From assembly GCA_013397795.1 (NCBI GenBank), contig VZTJ01002639.1, positions 806,001-870,000 on the forward strand: a stretch of 64,000 nt of DNA, given 5' to 3'. The notes beneath the pieces are model-generated. The model had not been told where the DNA came from and made no database searches. It saw only the letters and a program-made list of their open reading frames with translations. The position numbers and the translations under genes were made by a program. Positions 1 to 9,998 of the stretch are shown piece after piece; position 1 is the first letter of the stretch; each line of letters opens with the position of its first letter. The stretch is from Orthonyx spaldingii. Taxonomy: Eukaryota; Chordata; Aves; Passeriformes; Orthonychidae.

Positions 1-1359
1 AGGAAAACATATGAGTATGGTCACTTAACATCAGGGAGTCCCAACAAAAGCAGGGGGTAAAGAGACAGCCATCCCAAAGTGCTGACAGACCTGTAACACA
101 TCCCATACGCTGCTAAGAACAAAGTGTTTCTAACCCTTTGTGTGTGCACACGCTAGGGAAAGTGCAGACAAAATTCTACTCACTTTCTTGGCAGACAGTG
201 CAACACCTAAACTGCAGTTACTGCTGCCACCATTTTTCTGGGCTACTCCGAGTCTATTTTTTCAGGCAACCTGCCAGCTCTGCAGGCTCTCCTTTTAAAC
301 CCTCCTCAGTTATAGTAGCTTTGCTGCTGCCGTAGTAAAAAGCATCTGGATATTTCCATACAGCTGACTGTACTCCAGCTTTTCATTTATTACTGATTTT
401 AACTTTCTGAAAGATTAAGCACTGCTGCCCCAAAATTATAAACCTTCCTCTCAATGGGACCATTCTAAACCCACATTCACATTCCAGTGAAAATATTCAT
501 ACAAAATCAGCCTCTTCTCACTTGAGCAGATATGATTAACATCTCATGACATATCTCCAATGTAAAACTAAGTTTATGTAAGCAAGGGCAAATATTAAAA
601 AAAACTCTTTCAAAATGTTACCATGAAATACTTGCTAAAATAGCGTGTACTCTACTACAGATTAAGAAAGTTTTAATAAAGGACTGCTCTTTCTAATCAA
701 ACACTCCAGTGTCAGAAAAAGTTACTGTTTTCAGGGTTCCCAGAACTTTGTGGGAGGTGTCTTTCATTCTGTAGGTAACATATTTGGGAATTTATAGAAT
801 ACTGAGACTCAGTAAGGGCCACAAAGCCACACATCTTTAACTTAGAATTGTGGCAATTTGTGAGATGTACCTGCCATGTGTCATGAATTTATGTAACATT
901 TCATTACATACATCTTAAGCCCTGGGCACAGGGTGTAATACAGTCCCTTGATATGAGCACTGCAAATGAAAAAAATTTCAATTCTGTAAGTATCACTCTG
1001 TGGTAAAAATTACTAACACATTGTTTACTATCTGAGGTAAGTTCAGGAGAATAGTGAGGTGGATGTTAGAAGGCAGAACTGTCTATAAGCCTCAGACTTG
1101 ACAGCTGAAATCCAAGGATCCTTCAATGGTTAACCACCTGGAGAGCTCCCAAGAACTAGAGCAACATAACAATTCTGAAGTGAAACCCCACAACCTTTTT
1201 ACTAGAAAGAAACAGGATTTGGAGCAGCATGGTTCAGCAGGTGGTTTGTGGACCAGAAGCACCACAGGATTCTCCAATCTGGCTACTACTGTCTCTTCCT
1301 GTTGAACACTCATCATCATCTTTGAGAGGTCATGGAGAGGTGTCCGAGGATTAGAAGGA
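1..1359. other. unique non-coding stretch
   Basis: No gene, RNA or repeat is recognised here. Open frames are short and unconvincing. A donor-like CTGAG/GTAAGT occurs near 1035 on the plus strand, but no matching exon is evident upstream. A CR1 fragment begins at the right edge, and its 5' boundary is uncertain by a few tens of bases. Confidence 0.5.
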
Positions 1360-1884
1360 AGCAAATGTCACCCTCCTCTACTCAGCCCTGGTGAGGCCAT
1401 GCCTGGAGTGCTGTGTCCAGTTTGAGCTCCTCGGGACAAAAGAGACATGGAGCTCCTGGAGCAGGTCCAGCAAGAGCAATGGAGATGGTGAGGGGACTGG
1501 AACTTCTCTCTGATGAGGAAAGGTTGACAGAGCTGGGACTGTTCAGCCCCCAAGAAGACACAGCTGAGAGGTGCCCTCATCCCTGTCTGTCAGGAGGGCC
1601 CAGAGCAGGAACCGTGGGGCCAAGCAATGGTGGGACAAAAGGAACAAGCAGGAACTGATGTCCAGGAAGTTCCACCTGAACATGAGGAAGAACTTCATCC
1701 CTGCGCAGTCACCGAGCCCTGAACAGATTGTCCAGAGAGGCCATGTCCCTCACTGGAGATATTCCAGAACTGTCTGGACACAATCCTGTGCCATGTGCTC
1801 CGGGATGACCTTGCCTGAGCAGGGAGGTGGGACCAGATGACCACTGTGGTGCCTTCCAACCTGACCCAGTCTGGCATTCTGTGA
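1360..1884 (+). mobile_element. CR1 LINE, 5'-truncated 3' end (older subtype)
   Basis: The plus strand reads as the 3' end of a CR1 non-LTR retrotransposon, the dominant LINE of birds. In order one sees CTCTACTCAGCCCTGGTGAGGCC, a GACATGGAGCTCCTGGAGCAGGTCCAG segment, GGGACTGTTCAGCC near 1537, GGAAGTTCCACCTGAACATGAGG near 1665, and a tail 'CTTCCAACCTGACCCAGTCTGGCATTCTGTGA'. The 'AAGTTCCACCTGAACATGAGGAAGAACTTC' part and the GGGATGACC...TGAGCAGGGAGG tail differ from the other CR1 copies here, so it belongs to another CR1 subfamily. It has lost the 5' part of the element and is full of stops and small indels, so it is inactive. Open frames seen inside it are by-products of the repeat. The 5' edge is approximate. 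Confidence 0.9.
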
Positions 1885-2033
1885 AGACTGACAGATGTCT
1901 GACCAGCTCACGTTTTCCAAAATCTCACTTCCCTGCTGCAGGAGGGACATGGCAGCCTCTCCTGAAGAGGTAGGGAGGGTAGAAGTAGTAAAAGCTAACT
2001 TGTAGGGAGGGCAACAAAAAGCTACATTCAATT

Positions 2034-2053
2034 AAAAAAAAAAAAAAAAAAAA
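2034..2053. repeat. poly(A) run, 20 bases
   Basis: An uninterrupted run of 20 A lies about 150 bases after the CR1 tail. It is not adjacent to that tail, and CR1 elements do not end in poly(A), so it is treated as an independent mononucleotide tract. No processed pseudogene was recognised upstream. Confidence 0.85.
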
Positions 2054-5000
2054 GCTGTTCCAATACACAGCATACTAATTAATTGGGACATTTCATTTAG
2101 ATGAGTTAATGAGAAACCACTAATTGGTATTTTATTACACATACAATATTAGAGGTTTTCAGAACAAGAAATAAACCTGACTTGAATTTACAAGGGACAA
2201 ATGAACATTGATTGCATGAGCACAACTGTATAACACCACCAGAAGAAACTCATCACACCAAGTAAATTAGAGAGAATTCAGTTGTCTTAGTCACCCTCTC
2301 TACAATTACAAGCATCAAATTCAGTAAAAACTTTCAGCAAATGCTTTTATAGCTACATACCAACTTTTAATGTTTTCAAAGCCCACTAGACAGAAAACTA
2401 TCTCCACCACATACCACTAAGCTCAGTTATGCAAGCCTTGGCCTTCCTGATTTATTAGAAGCCTAAGTGAACTGTGCTCTTGAGCAAGCATTAGAAACAG
2501 AAGTAGTAATTCAAAAGGCAATTCTGACTTCTGCTTCCATTTCACTGTATGAAATTTAGAGATATTTTAAGAGAAAGCTACTTTAATAGCAATTCCTCTT
2601 AGCAATTTTAACATGTTTTTCAACAGTTATATTTTGAAAAAAAATGCTAAATATAAGAAAAGTGAATGCAGACAATTTAAGCAGTTGAATATATACACCT
2701 ACAGATGTGTATATACGTATATTAAAATATGTTAATGTAAGGCCTATGCAAAAAGTCTTGCTGTCAAAAACATTCCCAGATGAGGTCTGGTTTGGGTCAG
2801 ATTTCTCCGCAAGCTCACTTGGTTTCAAGAACTCAAGATGTCTCCAGTGAAAGTACTGGGCAAAAAGCTGCTGTGCCATGTCTTCATTTCCACTGGGCTT
2901 GAGGACCCTGCACCACTGTCACTCCTCTGCACCTCTCAAGCACTGACCACCTCGACTGTCCTGTCACTCAACCCAGCCCCTTCTCCGCCTCAGGAGGGTT
3001 CTCAATGGATTTGGCAATCAGAGGACACAGAAAAAACAAGACAACTTTGGCTTTCATTTGGAAGCAGTTATGCATCTGCTCCTCCTACAGAACTGCAAAA
3101 AAAAAGTAAAGCTCTTGAATTTATTGAGTTACAAATAGATATATAAAAATAGAAAAATATGTGTAATTTCAGTGAATTACTACCTCAAATTCAACAGCAG
3201 AATTTCAACACACATTTGGTAAAACCATAGTGTTGCTTTGCAAATCTCGCTAAGCATACTGGGATCAAAAAACCAATATTCATTAACAGAAGTAGTTAAA
3301 TTCCTCATTTAAGTTTTCTACTTTTGGTGACATTTCTATCTTTCTGTTATCTCATCTGCTATTATTTATCATTACACAGGATTGTTCGCTTTTGGGGTTC
3401 TTTTTTTGTGTGAATGGTGCGTTGCTTTGGGTCTTTTTGCATTTGGTGCTTTCTTAAGATTGTGTAAATCACCTCAAATCCCTTAATCATCTTAGCCAAG
3501 GTTATACAGAAGTGTAACAACATTACACTGTCTCCAGACAGCTATACAACTTCTATTTCTTGATCACTTCAAATACCTGGGAATTGGCATAGTCACCACA
3601 CAATCACACCTCTGGTAGACAGCCATTTTTACTAAATAAAACCATATTTCTATTAGTAACTCGGTGGAAGCTTTAAAAGAAAACTATATTTATCAAGCAC
3701 TTGTATCAGAATATATTAGGTCATAACTAGACCCTTCCTAACTCTGCTGAAAGACAAAAATGGTCTGGCAAACTTCTGCCAAGTCATTGTCATCTGGGAA
3801 ATGATTAGGAATCTTTTTTTTTTGCAATTTGACAGAAGAAAGCAGCTGAAATGTTGGTGCACCCACTTGTGTATCAGCTGTAATTGTGGTAGCTATTCAG
3901 ACACATCCTGCATTTTAAGCTGTCTCTCCCAATAGATCCTCTTTTGCAAGAAATAAACATCGAGACTGAAATTTATAGAAATAATTATTTTATAAATGAA
4001 CAGTCATCACTAAGGCTTTAATCACTGGCCTTCTTAAAGCCATTGTGAGGATTTAATTGAATAATCTTGGTGGTCCACTGATAGAGCATATGCAAATATG
4101 TGCAGCAGACCCCAGAGGATAATTAATTGAAGCTTACACCATGTGTGGGCCTGCATTCATCTCAGACAAAAGAGTACAAACTCTATTAAAAATATTCATT
4201 GCCTGACGTAAAGTTCAAGCACAGAGACACACGGGGTATAAAGTGTGGCACTGAACTGGAACACTGAACATGTCACTTGTCATCTCCAAGGTCCGAGGGC
4301 GCAGCTGAGCCTTGCTTAGCTCTCCTTTCTTTCAGTTCATTTGGGCGCAGCTTCAGGAGCTGATCATTTCAGAAAAATAATAATATTGTTGCCGTAGAAG
4401 AACAGCAGCAAGTTGTCTTACAAGCCTCCAAAAGACTAAAACACCAGCAACAAATAAAATTGGTTTGGGATTTGTTTGACATCACAAGTAGATCAGAAAT
4501 TACCTCAGGATTTTCTCTTAACTCTCACATCCTTTAAAAGAGACCCTACACTGTTTTCTTGAAACATTCACACCTAATGTTCATTTGCTCCTCTTTCAGA
4601 TGGTGCAGATAAAATATATTTTAATTTAGAGGTGTGGATGCCAATCAGGCTTGTGTGGAAACCTCGAGACCTGATCTAACTGCAAAGAGGCCACATTTCC
4701 CCTCTTTTATTTAATTTTAAATTCATCATTGCCTACTATTCATCTTGTTAACTTCAAGTATTTATAAAAAGTGGGCAGGCCTCAACACTTCAGCAGATAC
4801 TACTTTCCAGGAAAAGCATCATTACACTATCCACAGAAAAATACCAAAGAGTACCACACTGTGATGTGGTGCTCTCACAACATCTTACACATCGACACAA
4901 GTTCTTATCAGGCAGAGAACGTCAGCCCAGATGGACCCACCTTCTTGATCTACAGTGATGGCTCACTGCTGCTGTGGTGAGTTTAACGCTGACTGTCAGA

Positions 5001-5199
5001 GTTAACTGAGTGTCTGCACTAATTGTTGGTGCTAATACCTGTCAGCAATTCGCAAAACCTGCCCTTCACAGCACTGAATTCCATGCTGCTTCATGCTATT
5101 AATCTACAGCATCAGCTCCTTGCTTTGATGCTAAGATCAAAGAGCAATGGAAATGCAGTTTTATGCAACAAAATGGAACAGTGGGAGCATTTATCTAAT
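2054..5199. other. unique AT-rich stretch, no recognised gene
   Basis: Mostly unrecognised sequence. An open frame of 102 codons at 2838-3146 (plus) is rich in S, P and T in its first half, but has no recognised domain and could be chance. A possible regulatory cluster near 4050-4130 is listed separately. A short TATATACAC/GTGTATATA hairpin at 2690-2715 is within chance expectation. Confidence 0.4.
4050..4130. promoter_or_regulatory. possible enhancer-like cluster of homeodomain and octamer sites
   Basis: Within about 80 bases there is a TTAATTGA (4053-4060), an octamer-like ATGCAAAT (4090-4097) set in the inverted repeat CATAT-GCAA-ATATG (4087-4100), and a TAATTAATTGA (4120-4130). These are classic homeodomain and POU-factor target shapes. 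In AT-rich DNA such words are common, so the evidence is only their density. No conservation data are available, so the call is an inference at low confidence. Confidence 0.15.
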
Positions 5200-5725
5200 A
5201 GTATCCTGTGCTGCATCCAAAGCAGCACAGCCAACAGGCTGAGGAAGGTGATTCTGCCCCTCTGCTCTGCTCTGCCAACAAGTTGGTCAGAGGGATGGAG
5301 CACCTCTCCTGTGAGGAAAGGCTGGGAGAATTGGGATTGTTCAGCCTGGAAAAGAGAAGGCCTTGGGTGACCCAGTCGTGGCCTTCCAGCACCTGAAAGG
5401 AACCTACAAGAGAGATGGAGAGGGACTATTTCCAAGGGCTTGGAGTGACAGGACAAGGGGGAACGGCCTCAAACTGACAAGAGAGTAGGTTTAGATTGGA
5501 TATTAGGAAGAAATCCTTCCCTGTGAGGCTGGTGAGGCCCCGGCAATAGGTTACCCAGAGAAGCTGTGGCTGCCCCGTTCCTGAAGTGCCCAAGGCCAGG
5601 TTGGATGGGGCTCTGAGCAACCTGGTCTAATGGAAGGTGTCCCTGCCCAGGGCAGGGGCCTGGAATTAGATGACCTTTAAGGACCTTCCAACGCAAATCA
5701 TTCTGTGATTTTATAGTTCTACAAT
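5200..5725 (+). mobile_element. CR1 LINE 3' end with internal deletion
   Basis: The plus strand matches the 3' end of an avian CR1: GTATCCTGTGCTGCATCC at the left edge, GGGATTGTTCAGCCTGGAAAAGAGAAGG near 5335, GATTGGATATTAGGAAGAAAT near 5494, CCAAGGCCAGGTTGGATGGGGCTCTGAGCAACCTGG near 5588 and a tail at CCAACGCAAATCATTCTGTGATTTTATAG. Around 5275-5290 the text jumps from 'CTCTGCTCTG' to 'TTGGTCAGAGGGATGGAG', skipping roughly 100 or more bases usual in this family, so there is an internal deletion. Frames are broken and the element is inactive. It has few substitutions against the family pattern, so it is younger than the minus-strand copies near 15 kb and 61.5 kb. Confidence 0.95.
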
Positions 5726-6249
5726 CTAGATGCACTGGGCTAAAAGAAAATGTCCAAGGTTAGGCAACAATCAGGTTCATACCAAAAAAAATGCAAAAAT
5801 CCCTAACCCAAATAACAAACTGTCTTTCAAGTAGTTTTAGTTTATTTTCTTTTGATCTGTTATTATATGCATTATGAGAACTGGCAGGATCCTCTTTCTG
5901 TTAGTTCAGAATATGCAGGGAAAAAAGTTAGTTACATTAGTGTTAATCAAATGTTGCTAATACTTAAGATTCCTAGCTGTGCAGAATTCTTTCACATCAC
6001 TCAGACATCTTCCCCAAATTAATCTCCAAAATGCCAACTTAGTTAAAATAAACCATACTAAAGAAAAGTAGTTAAAAGGATGATCCCATATAAAAAATAC
6101 CCACAATAAAAATTATTATGAGAAAATTCACTGATTTTTAGAACCAGTCTACCTAACAAACAGCAAAAAAAGCAAGTCAAACTGAATACAGCAAAAGATT
6201 AAATTAAATCCTATTTCCTTAAGTAATGCTTTACTTTTTCCCATCTCAG

Positions 6250-6331
6250 TATCAAGTTCCTTATAAAATAGATGAAAACCACAGTTTAGGCAGATGGTTG
6301 AAGAGGCAGCAACACCAATACTCACTGTCAG
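6250..6331 (+). other. candidate internal exon, 82 bases, unrecognised gene
   Basis: An acceptor-like tract (ACTTTTTCCCATCTCAG) ends at 6249 and a near-consensus donor (CTGTCAG/GTAAGG) begins at 6332. Between them only one frame is open, starting in phase at TAT, and it gives 27 residues including VPYKIDENHSLGRWLKRQQ. The LGxWxxxQ pattern after a VP resembles the short helicase-associated (HA) repeat of microbial proteins. That resemblance is from memory of the pattern and covers too few residues to be trusted. The other two frames have stops early in the exon. No partner exon, promoter or poly(A) signal was found. Chance pairing of splice-like motifs is expected in 64 kb, so confidence stays low. 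Confidence 0.2.
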
Positions 6332-7830
6332 GTAAGGAAGTAGAGCAGATGAAGAGTAATACTTTCTCACTAATTAATTTGGCCTTTTTAAATGAAAAAA
6401 AATCTGTATAATGGGTAAACACAAAAGAATTATTTCAAGTATTATCGTTAATACACTACACTAAAAAACCCCTATATTTGCTTTTTTGAATGTGTTTCAT
6501 GTATATGGTCAGGTGTTTTAAAAGGTAAATTGGCCAAAATAAGCACCAGAAGAACAACAGCATTCAGGTAGCAGGAGATCATTATTCAATTTAGCAGATG
6601 AAATTTTAGAACCCCATCTGACCAAGAGTTTACGTCTGCCACCCACTGCTTATATGCAGACTGTCAATCACTTTGATGCCTGTTGGTCTCATATAATCAA
6701 ACCATTGGCTCTAGAAGTTTAGAAATTTCCATTTGACAAAAGTTATTTCTTGGCTGCTTCCCCTTGTATTTTCACATCTTGGATTTCAACACCTACACAG
6801 ATTGATCGGCATTATCCTCTTACTTCATAAATGCAAACGAACAGCTCCAGTTCATTTACAAAGTGAACTGCCAGCACATTTGACAGCTCTGCAGGAAACA
6901 CACCCAGCAAAAAAACATTGTAATTCAGTAGTCCCCTGGCTTTACACCCTCACTCTCACAACTGTATCCTTATCTCACAATACAATGGAAACAACAATTA
7001 ATATTTATTAAAGACTTTTGCTGACCCAGCAACACACACTGCTTCAGCAAATGGCACACCATGCTGTTCCTTTCAAGGTTAAACTGCAGCAGCAGAGGAA
7101 ACAGGACAACACCTCTTGAACAGACATGGTGCTTCCAATGACCTTGCCAGCATTTTCTTCCATTGAACTCATACTTCAGTGAGAGCCAGAATCTGGGAGC
7201 TGTTTTTCTTTCTCAGGTGTTTTTTTCAAGCTCAGGGTACAGTAAAGGGACATGGAACTGGCTTTTTTGGCAACAGCTGACTATTGTGGAAGAACATCTT
7301 CAGCCTCAAGCAGGCAAAACTGATGTTTCTAACGTGAGAGTAGTTCATCTGCACCAGACATTTCTAAGGGTGTAGCTATATGGCAATGAAAAACATCCTG
7401 GTGAAGACTCAGTTCATGAGAAACACCTTACGTAAAGTGAAAATAATTTTATTTCATTTGTGTCAGAGCAAGGGGTCATGGACAGAAGAACATTGGGATG
7501 GCAGACATCACACTCGACACCAGTCATTTCATGTGATTTTAAAATGACAAAGAAAACCCCAGAGAAAACCACCCTCTCTATTGGGCGGGAACATTATTTT
7601 TTATCAACTTCTTTGGGAACTTGTTTAAGTTTTTCTTATGTTGAATCTGGCTTTGGAAACACTTTTAAAGGACTAGTAAAATTGTATCCAAAGAAGTCAA
7701 ATTAACTGCTGTTTCCCATACGGAGTATTACTCAATTTTCCTCTCACCAGCAGAAAACATGAACATAAGGAAGACATTTGCAAGGCAGGGAATATTCATA
7801 TGAAACCCAGAAGTGAAAACTCCTTCCCTC

Positions 7831-7844
7831 TTTTTTTTTTTTTT
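7831..7844. repeat. poly(T) run, 14 bases
   Basis: Fourteen consecutive T follow CCTTCCCTC. It is a simple mononucleotide tract with no element recognised on the minus strand that would end there. Confidence 0.8.
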
Positions 7845-8305
7845 CTTCCTGGATTACACATTGTATCAGAAAAGCAGATTTTAGGCTACATTTCAAGACT
7901 ATAAAGTAGATGATTTGTAAAGAAATACGTTTTTACAGTATCTCTCACCTTAGAGACTCTTTGCAGAATCGGCAACCTTAGAGATATTCCAGATCCATAA
8001 AGGAACTATGCTATGCAGAATTTTTACAGCTCTCCAGCTACTCAATACAATTCTACTTGTTATGCACCTTCTGACAATAAATTGTTTCTGAATGGTTTTG
8101 TTCTGGCATGCCAAATTTGCTTGCATTCTTCATGGGTATCCGGCCTTTACATGGGTGTACTCCCCTTCCCAGCTCCCAAGTGTGGCAAGTTTTGAGATGT
8201 ATTTATGGCCAGCAGATTTGGAGTAGCACAATACTTTAGAATTGGCACAAAGAGGAAAAAACTCAACATCCCTGGTCATTCCTGGCTGAAATTACCAATA
8301 TTTAT

Positions 8306-8731
8306 TTGCTTGTTTGCTTTAAACCCAGATTCCTGATGCCCACTGAAGCTCCAGGCACCACACAGCTCATGGAACAGGAATCACAGACTGTCACTAACAC
8401 CTTATCAGCTTGGTTTTGTGCATCCCGCTCTGATGAAGGTGGCAGTGAAATCTCTAGAACTGGCTACTGGCTAGAGCTGTACGGACAACAAAATTACTCT
8501 TTAATGGTGGACATCACAATGAAGAAATCACTTGAAGACACAGCCTCTGAAGCTATTTGTGAATATTATTCTCCTCCTACGCCATTTGAATCTCATAAAG
8601 CAATGGATTTTAACAGTGGAAGGCTGGGGGGGAAGAAAAAGACATCAATTCACCAGCAATTTCTCATTCCACATGAAGAACGGGGACTAAAGCAAGTCTT
8701 GCATGTTGAAAACAAACTGTCACTTGAATAA
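8306..8731 (+). other. open reading frame of 141 codons, unrecognised
   Basis: The frame runs from ATG at 8306 to a stop at 8731. A pyrimidine-rich tract ending TTTGCTTTAAACCCAG (AG at 8327-8328) could serve as an acceptor just inside it. The translation is mixed and acidic, without low-complexity runs or evident membrane segments, and contains no motif I can name. A frame of this length is about what the longest few random frames in a 64-kb AT-rich window would reach, so it may be chance. It is noted because its composition is more protein-like than most others here. Confidence 0.15.
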
Positions 8732-9903
8732 CTCCTCCATGGAGTACGAATTCAAGGAGTCTGACTGTACTGTTGCCTTGGGCTGGAAGTTTCCCCATGC
8801 CTGTTGACTGTATGGAGTGCTAACACTCAACACGCTCCTGATGCATGCCTGCCCCAGGCAGGGACTCTGAGGATGCTCTGCCAATGACAAGTCAGCAAAA
8901 AACACTTGCCACGGTCTCCTCCCTCCTCATGCCCTTTTCCTGGAGATAATTAAGGCAAAACCATCCAAACCAAACAATTCAGCCTTCTTTACGCATTTTA
9001 AAGGAACAGAAAATGCACAAGCCAAAATACATATTGGTCGAACGACTTCAGATAAAATTTATTTTCACTTTTACTTGGAGGGTTCCATTCCTGAAATGAC
9101 TGGCATTACCCCACAACTACAGGTTTTAACAATTTAATGCCAAGCTAAAAGCTTAATTTCATAGTAGGTATGTTATAAAAGTAAAGATGGTCCTCACAAA
9201 ATAAGCATTTTCAGTGTTTTGCAAGAAAGAACACTCTAGAAAGTGAAAACAGATCAATGTATGAGGAAAATGAAATAACATGTTAAGTTCAAGCAATGAA
9301 TTCATCAGCTTCCCCAAAAGCAAGTGTGAACAAGCAATAGTGCCTTACCATGGATGTTTTTCATATTTTTCCTCATTAGGCTGAAGGTATTTTGAGGTAA
9401 AGAATTTGTTCTGTATCATGGCTCTAATATACTTCATTGCTCAGGTGAAATCAGAAATCTGTCCCTTCATCTCTCTACCTCCCAAATTAAACACCACACT
9501 TTCAGCTTCTGAAAATGTCTGTCTGCATGACAGCTTTCACTTGTTTTCACTTGTTCGCTGCAAAAAATTGCTTCTATGGCTAGATAAGGGAAACTGCAGA
9601 TCACACTGAATGTTCACAGCTGGTCCTGCAGTGGGGATTGCATTATTTAGATAAAATAGCAGTTTCAATACCAGAAGAACCACATAAAAGCCCCCATTCC
9701 CCAGTAAAACAGGCAGACTGATACACCTGGCTCAGTTTAGAAGCAAAGCCAGAAGTTTCTTTCAATGATGTAGCTCAGTGACATGTTTAAGTACATCAAT
9801 ATATTCCTCTTCTAGCTTATATTAGGTAGCCACACATTTAAATGAAGATACACTTTAAGGTTTAAAAAAACTTGCTCATACTTAAACTGTAGCCTTTCCT
9901 CCT

Positions 9904-9998
9904 TAAAAAAAAAACAAAAAACAAAAAACAAAACAAAAAACAACCTAAAAAACAAAAAAAAAAACAAAAAAACAAAACAAAACGAAAAAAAAAAAATA
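9904..9998. repeat. A/C-rich low-complexity block
   Basis: About 95 bases consist almost wholly of A with interspersed single C (AAAAAACAAAAAACAAAACAAAAAAC and similar). It gives a spurious minus-strand open frame rich in phenylalanine. It is a simple-sequence region, of the A/C-rich kind recurring through this window. Confidence 0.9.

Larger units (their letters stand above)
5726..9903. other. unique stretch with candidate exon and open frame
   Basis: No known gene is recognised. Two items are listed separately: a candidate exon at 6250-6331 and an open frame at 8306-8731. Two other open stretches follow acceptor-like pyrimidine tracts (TTTTTCTTTCTCAG near 7217; TTATTTCATTTGTGTCAG near 7467) but lack convincing donors. 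A T run occupies 7831-7844. Confidence 0.4.

Noticed and set aside
1413..2031. Cluster of overlapping open frames on both strands
   Set aside because: They lie in or beside a CR1 LINE 3' end and are fragments of that element.
2690..2715. TATATACAC/GTGTATATA 9-bp hairpin
   Set aside because: A 9-bp stem with a short loop is expected several times by chance in 64 kb of AT-rich sequence.
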